DNA of 64,000 bases from Oasisia sp. SBJ-2009 (lineage: Eukaryota > Annelida > Polychaeta > Sabellida > Siboglinidae): contig OZ024867.1 of assembly GCA_964017155.1 (NCBI GenBank), positions 6,937,489 to 7,001,488 on the forward strand. Direction: 5' to 3'. This document shows, piece after piece, positions 1 through 11,689 of this stretch (positions within the stretch are counted from its first letter, which is position 1; each line of letters opens with the position of its first letter). A program made the position numbers and the translations under genes. The notes beneath the pieces were generated by a model. It saw nothing but the letters and a program-made list of their open reading frames with translations, ran no database searches and was not told the DNA's origin.

Positions 1-553
1 CATCACAAGCATTAAAATCATTATAGTGTTGAACATATTACACTAAAGTAATGGCATGCAGGTACTTCGCGGCAGATACAATAGCCTAATCATCAATCGA
101 AACCACTCATCATTAATTACAATGTCAAAAAATTACAGTTGTCATTAGAAGCAATATTCTGCATTATTATTAAACTCGTCACTGAAACCATTCATTAGCT
201 AGCTTTGGAATTTGCATAATCACAAGCCTTAAATTCATTAACATTAACTGTATTAACGAATGGCTTGCACATACTCTACTGTCTAATCACACTCTGATTC
301 GCGGTTGGGACACATGAAATACGGGAGCCCTGGTGTGCACTCACTATGAGCCCAATTATTGCATTATTAGCATTGAACCCAGACTTCTCGTGGCCGACTG
401 CAACTGAATGGTTCTCCGGACACCAAACAAGGCCATTCCTCTTCATTGCTGCTTTCGTCGACTTTCTTTCACGTTTTATTTAAACTATTGTGTATGCTAT
501 AAATACATCACAGCTTTATTGCGTTTACATACCATATTTGTACTGCATGGCGA
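1..553. other. Unassigned single-copy-looking DNA
   Basis: AT-rich sequence with no recognisable protein, RNA gene or repeat. The open frame at 408-653 shows no known motif and overlaps the palindromic repeats that follow. Confidence 0.4.
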
Positions 554-607
554 GGCAAGACGGCCTCGGGGCCGTCTTGCCCCGTTCATACGGGGCCGTC
601 TTGCCCC
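554..607. repeat. Palindromic GC-rich short repeat cluster, part 1
   Basis: A perfect 12-bp inverted repeat (GGCAAGACGGCC at 554-565, GGCCGTCTTGCC at 570-581) has a 4-nt loop. Its right arm is part of the 16-mer GGGGCCGTCTTGCCCC at 568-583, repeated exactly at 592-607, 24 bp further on. The strongly GC-rich motif stands out in AT-rich surroundings. It could be a small mobile palindrome, a protein binding site or a short satellite; the sequence does not decide. Confidence 0.75.
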
Positions 608-923
608 ATACACACCAGTGCTGACTTTTTCACCTTCACACATAATCCTTTAATATCGCTTCCATTTTCGATGAAAGTTATTGAAAACGTATATGGTTGT
701 AAGTCCATTAGTACCAGTCACTGGCTTAACATCATACAGTGGACATGTTAGCATCAATTTGACTGAAGAGTGATTATTAGATTACAGGGTATGCAAAACT
801 TTAAAAACAGTTTGTGAACTTATTTTTGGTAGCGTTTGGCCTTGCGGTCGCTAAGAATATTTGCTAGGTAGCAGCATCATGCTACACTATTCAATGTTAG
901 TTTGGGTTCACTCGTTTTTCAGA

Positions 924-964
924 TAAGACGGGGGGCCGTCTTACCCACAGGGGCCGTCTTGCCC
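924..964. repeat. Palindromic GC-rich short repeat cluster, part 2
   Basis: The motif of 568-583 returns at 932-946 with one change (TTACCC for TTGCCC) and at 950-964. A perfect 8-bp inverted repeat (TAAGACGG 924-931, CCGTCTTA 936-943) is centred on GGGG. With the first cluster this gives four direct copies and partial inverted copies within 410 bp. Confidence 0.7.
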
Positions 965-1188
965 ATGGTTACCCTACGCGATGTTCTAATGCCGTTGTCC
1001 GAGTAAGCACCACGGAACAATAACATTCCCACCTTGTCGACGGCGCGCTACCATCACAAGTGGCGTCCGCCATCCGCTTGCCATCCGCAGTCGACAAATT
1101 GCTGTCAATGTATTTGTTGTATTTACTTGAATGATCACGCACGTAACATAAAGCAGTAACGGCGTTGGATGGCCCTGCACAATAGGGG
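965..1188. other. Unassigned DNA
   Basis: No gene, RNA or repeat recognised between the palindrome cluster and the tail of the LINE fragment that begins at 1189. Confidence 0.4.
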
Positions 1189-1575
1189 TATCTTCTTCTT
1201 CTATTGATCAGCCAACATCAATGTTGTGATGATTATGCTGATGTGTGGAGGTTGCGGTAGACACTTCTGAAATGTAGTGAAAGGGTGTGTGGCATAATAG
1301 AGGGGGGTAGTAGACATAAGAAACAAAGGGGAGGGGGAGGGGAAGGGGAGGGGCTGGGGCAGGGTGGTCTGTCGTGGTTACAGGTGGGCAGCAAGCCTGG
1401 ACTTGAAACAGTCCAGGGACTTGGCTGCCACTATTTCTTGGGGCAGGCTGTTCCATTCAGGTATGGTCCGGGGGAAGAATGACATCTGTCTGTACTGTGT
1501 CCTGCAGTAGGGGATGTTGTAGCTGTGTGTGTTGTTCTTTCTGTGGCTCGATCTGTTTTCTGTTGGCTGCGTCAG
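1189..1575 (-). mobile_element. LINE 3' end (RT C-terminus plus 3' UTR), 5'-truncated
   Basis: On the minus strand, codons from about 1575 down to the TAA at 1378-1380 read as the C-terminal tail common to many non-LTR reverse transcriptases. Visible motifs include FFPRTIPEWNSLPQEIV and then SLDCFKSRLAAHL before the stop. Downstream is a 3' UTR of about 190 nt with a C-rich tract, ending in an (AAG)n-like simple tail near 1189-1203, as expected for LINEs that end in a microsatellite. The RT core is absent, so this is a heavily 5'-truncated dead copy. Its 5' junction lies against the ankyrin-like fragment near 1575-1590. The clade is not assignable from this tail alone. Confidence 0.75.
1328..1363 (+). 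other. G-quadruplex-type G-rich tract
   Basis: Six runs of four or more G separated by one or two bases fit the G-quadruplex pattern on the plus strand. The tract lies inside the LINE 3' UTR, so the LINE sense strand carries the C-rich complement. Formation in vivo is inference. Confidence 0.5.
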
Positions 1576-1589
1576 TGGCGCTCATCGTG

Positions 1590-1905
1590 TCCGGCGACAG
1601 AAGTGGCGCTGTGTTCTTCGCCGACAACTCCTGCGCTACGTCCAGCCCCAAGCAGCAGCGTGGCAACAGACGCGTGGTTCATCTTCGCCGCCAGGATCAT
1701 TGCCGTGTCGGCGTTGTCGTGAAGTACATCTATGTGACTGTCGGCCCGACACAGCAGTAATTCAGCGTCATTCCATAACTCCCCGCCCAGTGTAAGCATG
1801 TCCGACCCTTATTTTCATGCACATTAACGTTAGCGCGCTCATCGGAAAGCAACATATCCATTGCAACTCGTACGTTGCCGGAAGCTGCAGCCGATGTGAA
1901 TGAGT
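1590..1905 (-). pseudogene. Ankyrin-repeat protein fragment, frameshifted
   Basis: Minus-strand codons read as ankyrin repeats: a helix segment like FTSAAASGNVRVAMDMLL, then NVHENKGRTCLHWAGSYG, then in a shifted frame NDAELLLCRADSHIDVL followed by DTAMILAAKMNHASVATLLL. The GxTxLHxA and helix-turn-helix rhythm are typical of the 33-residue ankyrin unit used in protein-protein binding. The frame changes near 1780, consistent with loss of one base (GGAATGACG where one more base would keep frame), and may change back near 1625. No start codon, splice sites or neighbouring ankyrin exons are seen. It could be a dead exon of a host gene or cargo of a retroelement; it directly abuts the nuclease-like pseudogene upstream and the LINE tail downstream. 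Confidence 0.65.
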
Positions 1906-2830
1906 CGCCAGGCACGGTACTGACTGCAGGTGCTCGGGCCACTTAATGCATCGTAGTGATGTGATGGATGAGTACCCTTCTGCATGACGGATCACTGGAG
2001 AGACCAGGACGGAGGTCAAGGTTTGAACCACATATGTTCTTGACCTTGATCTCTCTAGCCACATCAAGTTTCTTAACTCGCGGTCCAACGCCATATAAGC
2101 GATACGTTAACTCCTTGATGCCAGTGCATGACAATACGATCATCATCACTCCTCAACATGGAACCCACTGCAGCAAACATTTGTATAACATTTGAGTTTT
2201 GGTTCAGTAATATGATTGGTCTCACTTTTGTTTTGCCTTTGAAAGCTGAAGTGCAATCACCACCAGTGAAGGTATGCAAGGCGATGTGTTCTTTGGAATA
2301 GTTATCAGTCAAGTGGTTGATCAGCTTCAATCCACAAGAATGTCGACCGTGAACGATTTGGCAAAATACAGAAGTATGAAGACGATGTCAGAGTCCTTTG
2401 CTTTGACCCTGGGGGTCTTGATATGAGACATCGTAATTTAGATGTACTTTATATAGATGATAATCCTCGCATCAGTTTCTTCATGACTGGAACATGTATC
2501 TGGTAGATGTTCAACAACGTCACTCCACCAAAGCAAGCTAGCTTGAACGCTTGACCACCTTCGATGAAGATGATTGGCCTTTGAACAATCTCTCCACAAT
2601 ACAAGGAGAGCTCCAGTGTTCGAGATGAAGATGCATAAATGACCTATTTGTTCTCGTCATTTGTGAGGAAGGCTTTCCAGTCCGCTGGACGGCGAATGCT
2701 AAGCCCCTCAACGATGAACCTTTCACCATACCCTCTCCGATCGCGATCAGTCGATCTTGGTGAGTGGAGACTCTCCACCATATCACATCGTCTTCCCGCT
2801 GGATAAACCGCGGCGACACCTAGTGTGACT
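1906..2830 (-). pseudogene. Broken copy of the EEADTR/HAFTGCD animal family (possible FEN/PIN-like nuclease fold)
   Basis: Reading 2830 to about 1906 on the minus strand in changing frames gives, in order: RRGYGERFIVEGLSI and DWKAFLTNDENK, then SSHEETDARIIIYIKYI (about 2491-2440), then AKDSDIVFILLYFAKSF (about 2400-2350), then LHTFTGGDCTSAFKGKTK (about 2277-2225), then LTYRLYGVGPRVKK (about 2120-2080). This is the motif order of a very common uncharacterised invertebrate and fish family (consensus HEEADTR, D-x-DV, LHAFTGCD-x-x-SAF-x-GKGK). The spaced acidic residues resemble the metal-binding carboxylates of FEN/PIN nucleases; that link is my inference. At least one nonsense codon (TAG after TNDENK), another near 2437 and several frameshifts show it is dead. 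Confidence 0.75.
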
Positions 2831-3626
2831 GCTTATTAAGACCCCAGTGCGTAAGTTCTATGAGCTGCTTACTAAATACAGACGGCGTGTGTTCAGTGAC
2901 GCTTTTCTAGATATATACAGGTATGCGGCTGTTTGCCTACGTGTGTCTCTATGCGTTTGTCAGCCCGAAGACACGAGTCCGATGTGCGCATATGTTCGCA
3001 CACGTGAATGCGTGTGTGCATGTAGATGCATACATGTACAGTCCATAACAAATTATACGTTATTACATCGGCCGGCCACGGTATATACAAACACCAACAC
3101 CAGTTCAATCCATTCACATCCTACGTATGCACTGTAATGTGGCACAGTCGCGTTAGCGTTTGTATCCACTCATATATAGTCGCTCTGACATACATTCATA
3201 GATCCTAATCTGTGTCAGTCGAGTCGCCTACTCTAAAGGTGACGTGCAACTAAAATAACGTGAAGTCACTGTGTAAGCCGCGTGCACCTGTCGTCTTGTG
3301 CCCCTTGAAGACGGCAAAGGGTTGCTACCCCCGAGGCTGTTACAACTTCAAAACGTCCGCTGTAAATGTACGGGGCGCGTAGATAGACTTCATATCGGAC
3401 GCTGTCAATCAAAGCGTATCATAGCACAATACGCTGAACGCTGTGACTCACTTGATGAATGGAAGTGTTTTATCTCAATATCAGTTAATTGCCAGATACC
3501 GCGGGGCCGGTTTGTCAACGATTTAGTCGAGACTCCGCAATCCACTAAATGCAGGCCATATAAACCAGACAGAACCATGTGTTGTACTGTCATGTCTAAT
3601 ATATACAGCCAATCGATTAATCGGTT
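2831..3626. other. Unassigned DNA
   Basis: No convincing gene. The plus-strand frame at 3298-3702 is 134 codons, but its C-terminal third is the CA/CGCA microsatellite and the rest shows no known motif. Confidence 0.35.
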
Positions 3627-3700
3627 GCATGCACGCACGCACGCACGCGCACCCACGCACGCACGCACGCACACACGCACACACACACACACACACACAT
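3627..3700. repeat. (CGCA)n/(CA)n microsatellite
   Basis: Mixed ACGC and ACAC dinucleotide or tetranucleotide repeats. CACA-rich sequence continues weakly to about 3775. Confidence 0.9.
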
Positions 3701-3771
3701 AAACACACTACATTACATGCACACTACACACCATATACTGATATACAACACTCCACACACCACATTCCACA

Positions 3772-4946
<1,175 letters not shown>

Positions 4947-5012
<66 letters not shown>
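4947..5012. repeat. (TA)n microsatellite before block A1
   Basis: Perfect TA repeat directly preceding TGCTGCTATCTC. The same TA-to-TGCTGC junction recurs at 11744/11745 and 12566/12567. Confidence 0.95.
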
Positions 5013-5015
<3 letters not shown>

Positions 5016-5298
5016 TGCTATCTCATCTATGCGACATGTTCAAGACATTATGCAACTGAACTACTACTACATCCCACGCCTCCACTATTCTGCATGGCCG
5101 TTAAGATGCAAAGTGTCCGTGTCTTCAACATTTTACCCATTAGCTCCTTACATGCAACTGCTAGCAGACCTGTTTTGGTAAATTTTTCAAACAAAATAGA
5201 CTAAAATGTTTAGAAATAATTTTTAATGACTAGAATTTATTTGTATGTTTGAACTTTTTTCTAAAAATTGTATAAATAACTGTTTAAAAAACATGTAG
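5013..5298. repeat. Duplicated block, copy A1
   Basis: This 286-bp non-satellite block recurs at 11745-12030 with only a handful of substitutions. In both places it lies between a (TA)n tract and a TGTCT-type hexanucleotide array, so block plus array form a duplicated locus with an offset of 6732 bp. No coding signature is seen. Confidence 0.9.
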
Positions 5299-7572
5299 TG
5301 TCTCTCTGTCTCTGTCTCTGTCTCTGTCTCTGTCTCTGTCTCTGTCTCTGTCTCTGTCTCTGTCTCTGTCTCTGTCTCTGTCTCTGTCTCTGTCTCTGTC
5401 TCTGTCTCTGTCTCTGTCTCTGTCTCTGTCTCTGTCTCTGTCTCTGTCTCTGTCTCTGTCTCTGTCTCTGTCTCTGTCTCTGTCTCTGTCTCTGTCTCTG
5501 TCTCTGTCTCTGTCTCTGTCTCTGTCTCTGTCTCTGTCTCTGTCTCTGTCTCTGTCTCTGTCTCTGTCTCTGTCTCTGTCTCTGTCTCTGTCTCTGTCTC
5601 TGTCTCTGTCTCTGTCTCTGTCTCTGTCTCTGTCTCTGTCTCTGTCTCTGTCTCTGTCTCTGTCTCTGTCTCTGTCTCTGTCTCTGTCTCTGTCTCTGTC
5701 TCTGTCTCTGTCTCTGTCTCTGTCTCTGTCTCTGTCTCTGTCTCTGTCTCTGTCTCTGTCTCTGTCTCTGTCTCTGTCTCTGTCTCTGTCTCTGTCTCTG
5801 TCTCTGTCTCTGTCTCTGTCTCTGTCTCTGTCTCTGTCTCTGTCTCTGTCTCTGTCTCTGTCTCTGTCTCTGTCTCTGTCTCTGTCTCTGTGTCCGTCTC
5901 TGTGTCCGTCTCCGTGTCCGTCTCCGTCTCCGTGTCCGTGTCCGTGTCCGTGTCCGTGTCCGTGTCCGTGTCCGTGTCCGTGTCCGTGTCCGTGTCCGTG
6001 TCCGTGTCCGTGTCCGTGTCCGTGTCCGTGTCCGTGTCCGTGTCCGTGTCCGTGTCCGTGTCCGTGTCCGTGTCCGTGTCCGTGTCCGTGTCCGTGTCCG
6101 TGTCCGTGTCCGTGTCCGTGTCCGTGTCCGTGTCCGTGTCCGTGTCCGTGTCCGTGTCCGTGTCCGTCTCCGTCTCCGTGTCCGTCTCCGTGTCCGTGTC
6201 CGTGTCCGTCTCTGTGTCCGTCTCTGTGTCCGTCTCTGTGTCTGTCTCTGTGTCTGTCTCTGTGTCTGTCTCTGTGTCTGTGTCTGTGTCTGTTCTCTGT
6301 CTCTGTCTCTGTCTCTGTGTCTGTGTCTGTGTCTGTGTCTGTGTCTGTGTCTGTCTCTGTGTCTGTGTCTGTGTCTGTGTCTGTGTCTGTGTCTGTGTCT
6401 GTGTCTGTGTCTGTGTCTGTGTCTGTGTCTGTGTCTGTGTCTGTGTCTGTGTCTGTGTCTGTGTCTGTGTCTGTGTCTGTGTCTGTGTCTGTGTCTGTGT
6501 CTGTGTCTGTGTCTGTGTCTGTGTCTGTGTCTGTGTCTGTGTCTGTGTCTGTGTCTGTGTCTGTGTCTGTGTCTGTGTCTGTGTCTGTGTCTGTGTCTGT
6601 GTCTGTGTCTGTCTCTGTGTCCGTCTCCGTGTCCGTGTCCGTGTCCGTGTCCGTGTCCGTGTCCGTGTCCGTGTCCGTGTCCGTGTCCGTCTCCGTCTCC
6701 GTCTCCGTCTCCGTGTCCGTCTCCGTGTCCGTGTCCGTGTCCGTGTCCGTCTCTGTGTCCGTCTCTGTGTCCGTCTCTGTGTCTGTCTCTGTGTCTGTCT
6801 CTGTGTCTGTGTCTGTTCTCTGTCTCTGTCTCTGTGTCTGTGTCTGTCTCTGTGTCTGTGTCTGTGTCTGTGTCTGTGTCTGTGTCTGTGTCTGTGTCTG
6901 TGTCTGTGTCTGTGTCTGTGTCTGTGTCTGTGTCTGTGTCTGTGTCTGTGTCTGTGTCTGTGTCTGTGTCTGTGTCTGTGTCTGTGTCTGTGTCTGTGTC
7001 TGTGTCTGTGTCTGTGTCTGTGTCTGTGTCTGTGTCTGTGTCTGTGTCTGTGTCTGTGTCTGTGTCTGTGTCTGTGTCTGTGTCTGTGTCTGTGTCTGTG
7101 TCTGTCTCTGTCTCTGTGTCTGTGTATGTCTCTGTCCCTGTCTCTGTCTCTGTCTCTGTCTCTGTCTCTGTCTCTGACTCTGTCTCTGTCTCTGTCTCTG
7201 TCTCTGTCTCTGTCTCTGTCTCTGTCTCTGTCTCTGTCTCTGTCTCTGTCTCTGTCTCTGTCTCTGTCTCTGTCTCTGTCTCTGTCTCTGTCTCTGTCTC
7301 TGTCTCTGTCTCTGTCTCTGTCTCTGTCTCTGTCTCTGTCTCTGTCTCTGTCTCTGTCTCTGTCTCTGTCTCTGTCTCTGTCTCTGTCTCTGTCTCTGTC
7401 TCTGTCTCTGTCTCTGTCTCTGTCTCTGTCTCTGTCTCTGTCTCTGTCTCTGTCTCTGTCTCTGTCTCTGTCTCTGTCTCTGTCTCTGTCTCTGTCTCTG
7501 TCTCTGTCTCTGTCTCTGTCTCTGTCTCTGTCTCTGTCTCTGTCTCTGTCTCTGTCTCTGTCTCTGTCTCTG

Positions 7573-7574
<2 letters not shown>
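5299..7574. repeat. Compound hexanucleotide satellite (TGTCTC/TGTCCG/TGTCTG)
   Basis: About 2.27 kb of 6-bp units. Order: TGTCTC to about 5888; TGTCCG-rich with CTCCGTC variants to about 6240; TGTCTG to about 6610; TGTCCG again to about 6770; TGTCTG to about 7105; TGTCTC to about 7574. The plus strand is almost free of A. The off-phase marker TGTTCTCTG occurs at 6291 and 6814 with matching variant blocks before it, showing an internal duplication with a 523-bp period. Long frames of alternating dipeptides on both strands arise only because the hexamers lack stop codons. Confidence 0.95.

Positions 7575-7631
<57 letters not shown>
7575..7631. repeat. (TC)n microsatellite
   Basis: Perfect CT/TC run bridging the hexanucleotide array and the tetranucleotide array. 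The following TGTATGCTCGTCCG junction is conserved at 12450-12462. Confidence 0.95.
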
Positions 7632-7635
<4 letters not shown>

Positions 7636-7637
7636 GC

Positions 7638-7839
7638 TCGTCCGTCCGTCCGTCCGTCCGTCCGTCCGTCCGTCCGTCCGTCCGTCCGTCCGACCGTCCG
7701 TCCGTCCGTCCGTCCGTCCGTCCGTCCGTCCGACCGTCCGTCCGTCCGTCCGTCCGTCCGTCCGTCCGTCCGTCCGTCCGTCCGTCCGTCCGTCCGTCCG
7801 TCCGTCCGTCCGTCCGTCCGTCCGTCCGTCCGTCCGTCC

Positions 7840-7840
<1 letters not shown>
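7638..7840. repeat. (CGTC)n tetranucleotide array
   Basis: About 50 units of CGTC with two CGAC variants (near 7692 and 7732). At the paralogous position 12459-12510 the array is CGCC instead. Confidence 0.95.

Positions 7841-7891
<51 letters not shown>
7841..7891. repeat. (TA)n microsatellite at the 5' junction of LINE-A
   Basis: TA repeat that runs straight into the truncated 5' end of the LINE. The corresponding tract at 12511-12566 carries no insertion. Confidence 0.9.
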
Positions 7892-7894
<3 letters not shown>

Positions 7895-10437
7895 CGGGCG
7901 AGTCGCCCTTGGTCATGGGCAAACATGGGATTGGGAAATGCAACTCCAATGGCGAGCTTCTACTGACTCTGTGCTCTGAGTTCGACCTGATAGTGACGAA
8001 CACCATGTTCAAGCAGAAGGATGAACGCAAGACCACCTGGATGCATCCTCGTTCCAAACACTGGCATATGATCGACTTCATCATCACGAGGTGTCGGGAT
8101 AAGATGGACATCCACAGTACCCGAGCCATGCGTGGAGCAAACTGTTGGACCGATCACCAGATGCTGAGGTCAAAAGTGGCTTTCAGAATACGACAAAAGC
8201 ACAGCAGGCAAGGAACTAGTAAGCCGACCAAGCTCAACACAGCAAAACTAAGTACTACCAGCCATAGGGAGAGTTTTGAGCAGGAGATGGACAGTGCTCT
8301 CGCCCAATGGGAGGAGAAGGAAAACTCAACACCAGACGAGAAATGGGCAGCTCTGCAGCAGGTCGTGTACAACACAGCCAAGACATATCTTGGCAAGCCA
8401 GAGAGAAAACACCAGGACTGGTTCGACCCCAACGACCAGGAGCTACAGATTCTTATGAGCAGAAGAGACCAAGCCCACCCAAGAGTGTTGCAAACCAGGA
8501 GCACTAGATCCACCACTGCAGCATATAAAGACGCCTGCAGACTGCTACAAAAACACACCCGTGCACTGAAGTCAGACTGGTGGGAAAGGAAGGAAGTGGA
8601 GCTGCAGTGAGCTGCTGACAGTAACAACATGAAGGGCTTCTACAATGGACTGAAGGAAGTGTGGGGACGCAAAAAGAAGGGACCTGTTCAACTGAAATCA
8701 GCAGATGGAATGGAGACCTTCTCTGACAGCAAGAGAGTTGTGGCAAGATGGAGTGAACACTTCCAGAAGCTACTCAACGTCCCTGGAGACATAGATCACG
8801 AAGCTTTGGACAACATCAAGACAAGCCTAGATGAGATTCCAACTATGGATGAGATGGCTAAAGCAATCGCCGGCCGGAAAGATGGCAAAGCACCTGGAGG
8901 AGATGGAATTCCTGCAGAAGTATGGAAGCACGGAGGAGACAATCTGTTCAGCAGACTGCACCAACTAATCACCAATGCCTGGGAGGTGGGTTCTGTACCA
9001 CAAGCATGGAAGGATGCCAGCATTGTAACCATCTACAAGAAAGGTGATCGAACAGACTGTGGGAACTATAGAGGAATCTCTCTTCTTTCCATAGCAGGCA
9101 AGATCTTCGCCAGGATCCTACTCAACAGACTATCTACCCACATAACACCAGAGGTAGTTCCAGAGACTCAATGTGGCTTCAGAGGTAACCGGAGCACCGT
9201 GGATATGATATTTTGTCTCCGACAACTACAAGACAAGTGCATTGAGCAGGACCGACCACTGTACATGGTATTTGTCGACTTCAGTAAGGCATTCGATACA
9301 GTTGGGAGGACCGGGCTATGGCAGCTACTGAGGAAGTATGGATGCCCAGAGAAGTTCACAACAATGATCGAGGCACTACATACCGGAATGATGGCAAATG
9401 TTAGTGTTGGAGGGGAAATCTCGGAATCGTTCAGTGTCACAAATGGGGTCAAGCAAGGATGTGTACTGGCGCCCACGCTGTTCTCCATCTTCCTATCAGC
9501 AATGCTCGATTATGCTTTCCGAGACATGGGTGATGGCGTCTACATACAGTACCGACAGAGCGCTGACCTATTCAACGTCGCACACTTCAGAGCGAAGACC
9601 AAGACTACTCGGATACTGATGAGAGAGATGCTATTCGCAGATGACAGTGCACTGGTTGCACACTCTGCTGAAGAGATGCAGAATATAGTGGATGCTTTCT
9701 CCAATGCGTCAAAGAAGTTTGGCCTGAAGATTAACGTAAAGAAGACCGAGGTGCTGTACCAACCCAACTCTACAAGAACCCGAGAGGAGGATATCATGGT
9801 TAATGGAAACAAGTTGAACTCTGTTCTGTAATTCACCTACCTCGGAAGCACTATATCAAGTGATGGATGCATTGACGATGAAATACAGAGGAGGATGGCC
9901 AAGGCTAGTGCATATTTCGGCCGACTACGCCAGAGACTCTGGAACAACCACCATGTGTCCATGCGGGTTAAAGGCAAGATATACCGTGCAATCGTGTTGT
10001 CCACCCTCCTATACGGAGCCGAGGCCTGGACAGTGTACAGACGACAGGTGAAAAAGCTGCATGCCTTCATGATGCGAGATCTGCGATCGATCATGAGGAT
10101 AACCTGGATGGACAAAGTGACAAACAAGGAAATACTCGAACGGACAGGGCTGCCATCTATGGAAGATCTTCTGATCAGAAAGAATCTCCGGTGGACTGGA
10201 CACCTCATGAGGATGTCACCAGACAGGCTACCGAAGCAGGTTCTCTACTCCCAACTGTCTTCTGGTCAGAGAAAGAGAGGGCGCCCTCGTCTCCGGTTCA
10301 AGGATACCATCAAGAGAAACCTGAAGCTGAGAGACATAAAGATCGACTCCTGGACATCACTCTCACAGCAGAGAGATACATGGAGAACAACAGTCAAGTG
10401 ATGGAAGCAGTCTTTGTCGCTTCGCGACCGACAGCAT
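7892..10437 (+). mobile_element. LINE-A: non-LTR retrotransposon, partial endonuclease plus complete RT domain
   Basis: One reading frame can be followed from about 7917 to the TGA at 10399-10401. The N-terminal part is the C-terminal half of an AP-type endonuclease: TWMHPRSKHWHMIDF (about 8034) and the CWTDHQ acid-base motif (about 8143). The RT has GKAPGGDGIPAEVW (8884), NYRGISLLSIAGKI (9063), catalytic VDFSKAFDTV (9274), GVKQGCVLAP (9447) and FADDSALV (9634). The C-terminal region includes LLYGAEAWTVY (about 10006). Two nonsense codons break it: TGA at 8608-8610 (probably CGA decayed at CpG) and TAA at 9829-9831, where LINE-B reads GAA. The first half of the endonuclease and any ORF1 are missing, with a frame slip near 7905. 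The 3' UTR is about 35 nt plus an (ATG)n tail. Clade not assigned. Confidence 0.92.
10416..10428 (+). other. LINE-A 3'-UTR hairpin
   Basis: GTCGC-TTC-GCGAC forms a perfect 5-bp stem with a 3-nt loop just upstream of the (ATG)n tail. The identical hairpin is at 11662-11674 in LINE-B. In many LINEs a 3' stem-loop is recognised by the reverse transcriptase; that role here is inference. Confidence 0.55.
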
Positions 10438-10461
10438 GATGATGATGATGATATATATATA

Positions 10462-11685
10462 TACAAGACAACTACAAGAAAAGTGCATTGAGCAGGACCG
10501 ACCACTGTACATGGTATTTGTCGACTTCAGTAAGGCGTTCGATACAGTTGGGAGGACCGGACTATGGCAGCTACTGAAGAAGTATGGCTGCCCAGAGAAG
10601 TTCACAACAATGATCGAGGCACTACATACCGGAATGATGGCGACTGTTAATGTTGGAGGGGAAGTCTCGGAATCGTTCAGGGTCACAAATGGGGTCAAGC
10701 AAGGCTGTGTACTGGCGCCCACGCTCTTTTCCATCTTCCTATCAGCAATGCTCGACAATGCTTTCCGAGACATGGGGGATGGCATCTACATACAGTCCAG
10801 ACAGAGCGCTGACCTATTCAATGTCGCACACTTCAGAGCGAAGACCAAGACTACACGGATACTGATGAGGGAGCTGCTATTCGCAGATGACAGTGCACTG
10901 GTTGCACACTCTGCTGAAGAGATCCAGAAAATAGTGGATGCTTTTTCCAATGCGTCAAAGAAGTTCGGCCTGAAGATTAACATCAAGAAGACCGAGGTGC
11001 TGTACCAACCCAACTCTACAAGAATCCGAGAGGAGGATATCATGGTTGATGGAAACAAGCTGAAATCTGTTATGGAATTCACCTACCTCGGAAGCACTAT
11101 ATCAAGTGACGGATGCATTGACGATGAAATACAGAGGAGGATGGCCAAGGCTAGTGCATCTTTCGGCCGACTACGCCAGAGACTCTGGAACAACCACCAT
11201 GTGTCCATGCGGGTTAAAGGCAAGATATACCGTGCAATTGTGCTGTCCACCCTCCTATACGGAGCCGAGGCCTGGACAGTGTACAGACGACAGGTGAAAA
11301 AGTTGCATGCCTTCATGATGCGACATCTGCGTTCGATCATGAGGATAACCTGGATGGACAAAGTGACAAACAAGGAAATACTCGAACGGACAGGGCTGCC
11401 ATCTATGGAAGATCTTCTGATCAGAAAGAATCTCCGGTGGACTGGACACCTCATGAGGATGTCATCAGACAGGCTACCGAAGCAGGTTCTCTACTCCCAA
11501 CTGTCTTCTGGTCACAGAAAGAGAGGGCGCCCTCGTCTCCGGTTCAAAGATACCATCAAGAGAAACCTGAAGCTGAGAGACATAAAGATCGACTCCTGGA
11601 CATCACTCTCACAGCAGAGAGACAAATGGAGAGCAAGAGTCAAGTGATGGAAGCAGTCTTTGTCGCTTCGCGACCGACAGCATGA

Positions 11686-11689
<4 letters not shown>
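10462..11689 (+). mobile_element. LINE-B: second, more truncated copy of the LINE-A family
   Basis: Starts inside the RT, at the sequence encoding RQLQEKCIEQ (equivalent to about 9221 in LINE-A), and is open to the TGA at 11645-11647. It keeps VDFSKAFDTV, GVKQGCVLAP, FADDSALV and the LLYGAEAWTVY C-terminal region without stops. It is well over 90 percent identical to LINE-A by eye and has sense codons where LINE-A has the second stop. It lies immediately after LINE-A, separated only by (ATG)n and about ten bases of AT repeat, so both copies sit in one TA tract. The 3' hairpin at 11662-11674 and a short ATGATGA tail are present. The open frame from 10436 begins with methionine codons from the ATG tail of LINE-A, so its start is accidental. 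Confidence 0.92.

Noticed and set aside
5223..8610. Open frames of 880-968 codons on both strands (DR, TE, LC, SV, RV repeats)
   Set aside because: They are translations of stop-free hexanucleotide and tetranucleotide repeats in several frames and both strands at once; no start context or non-repeat domain supports coding.
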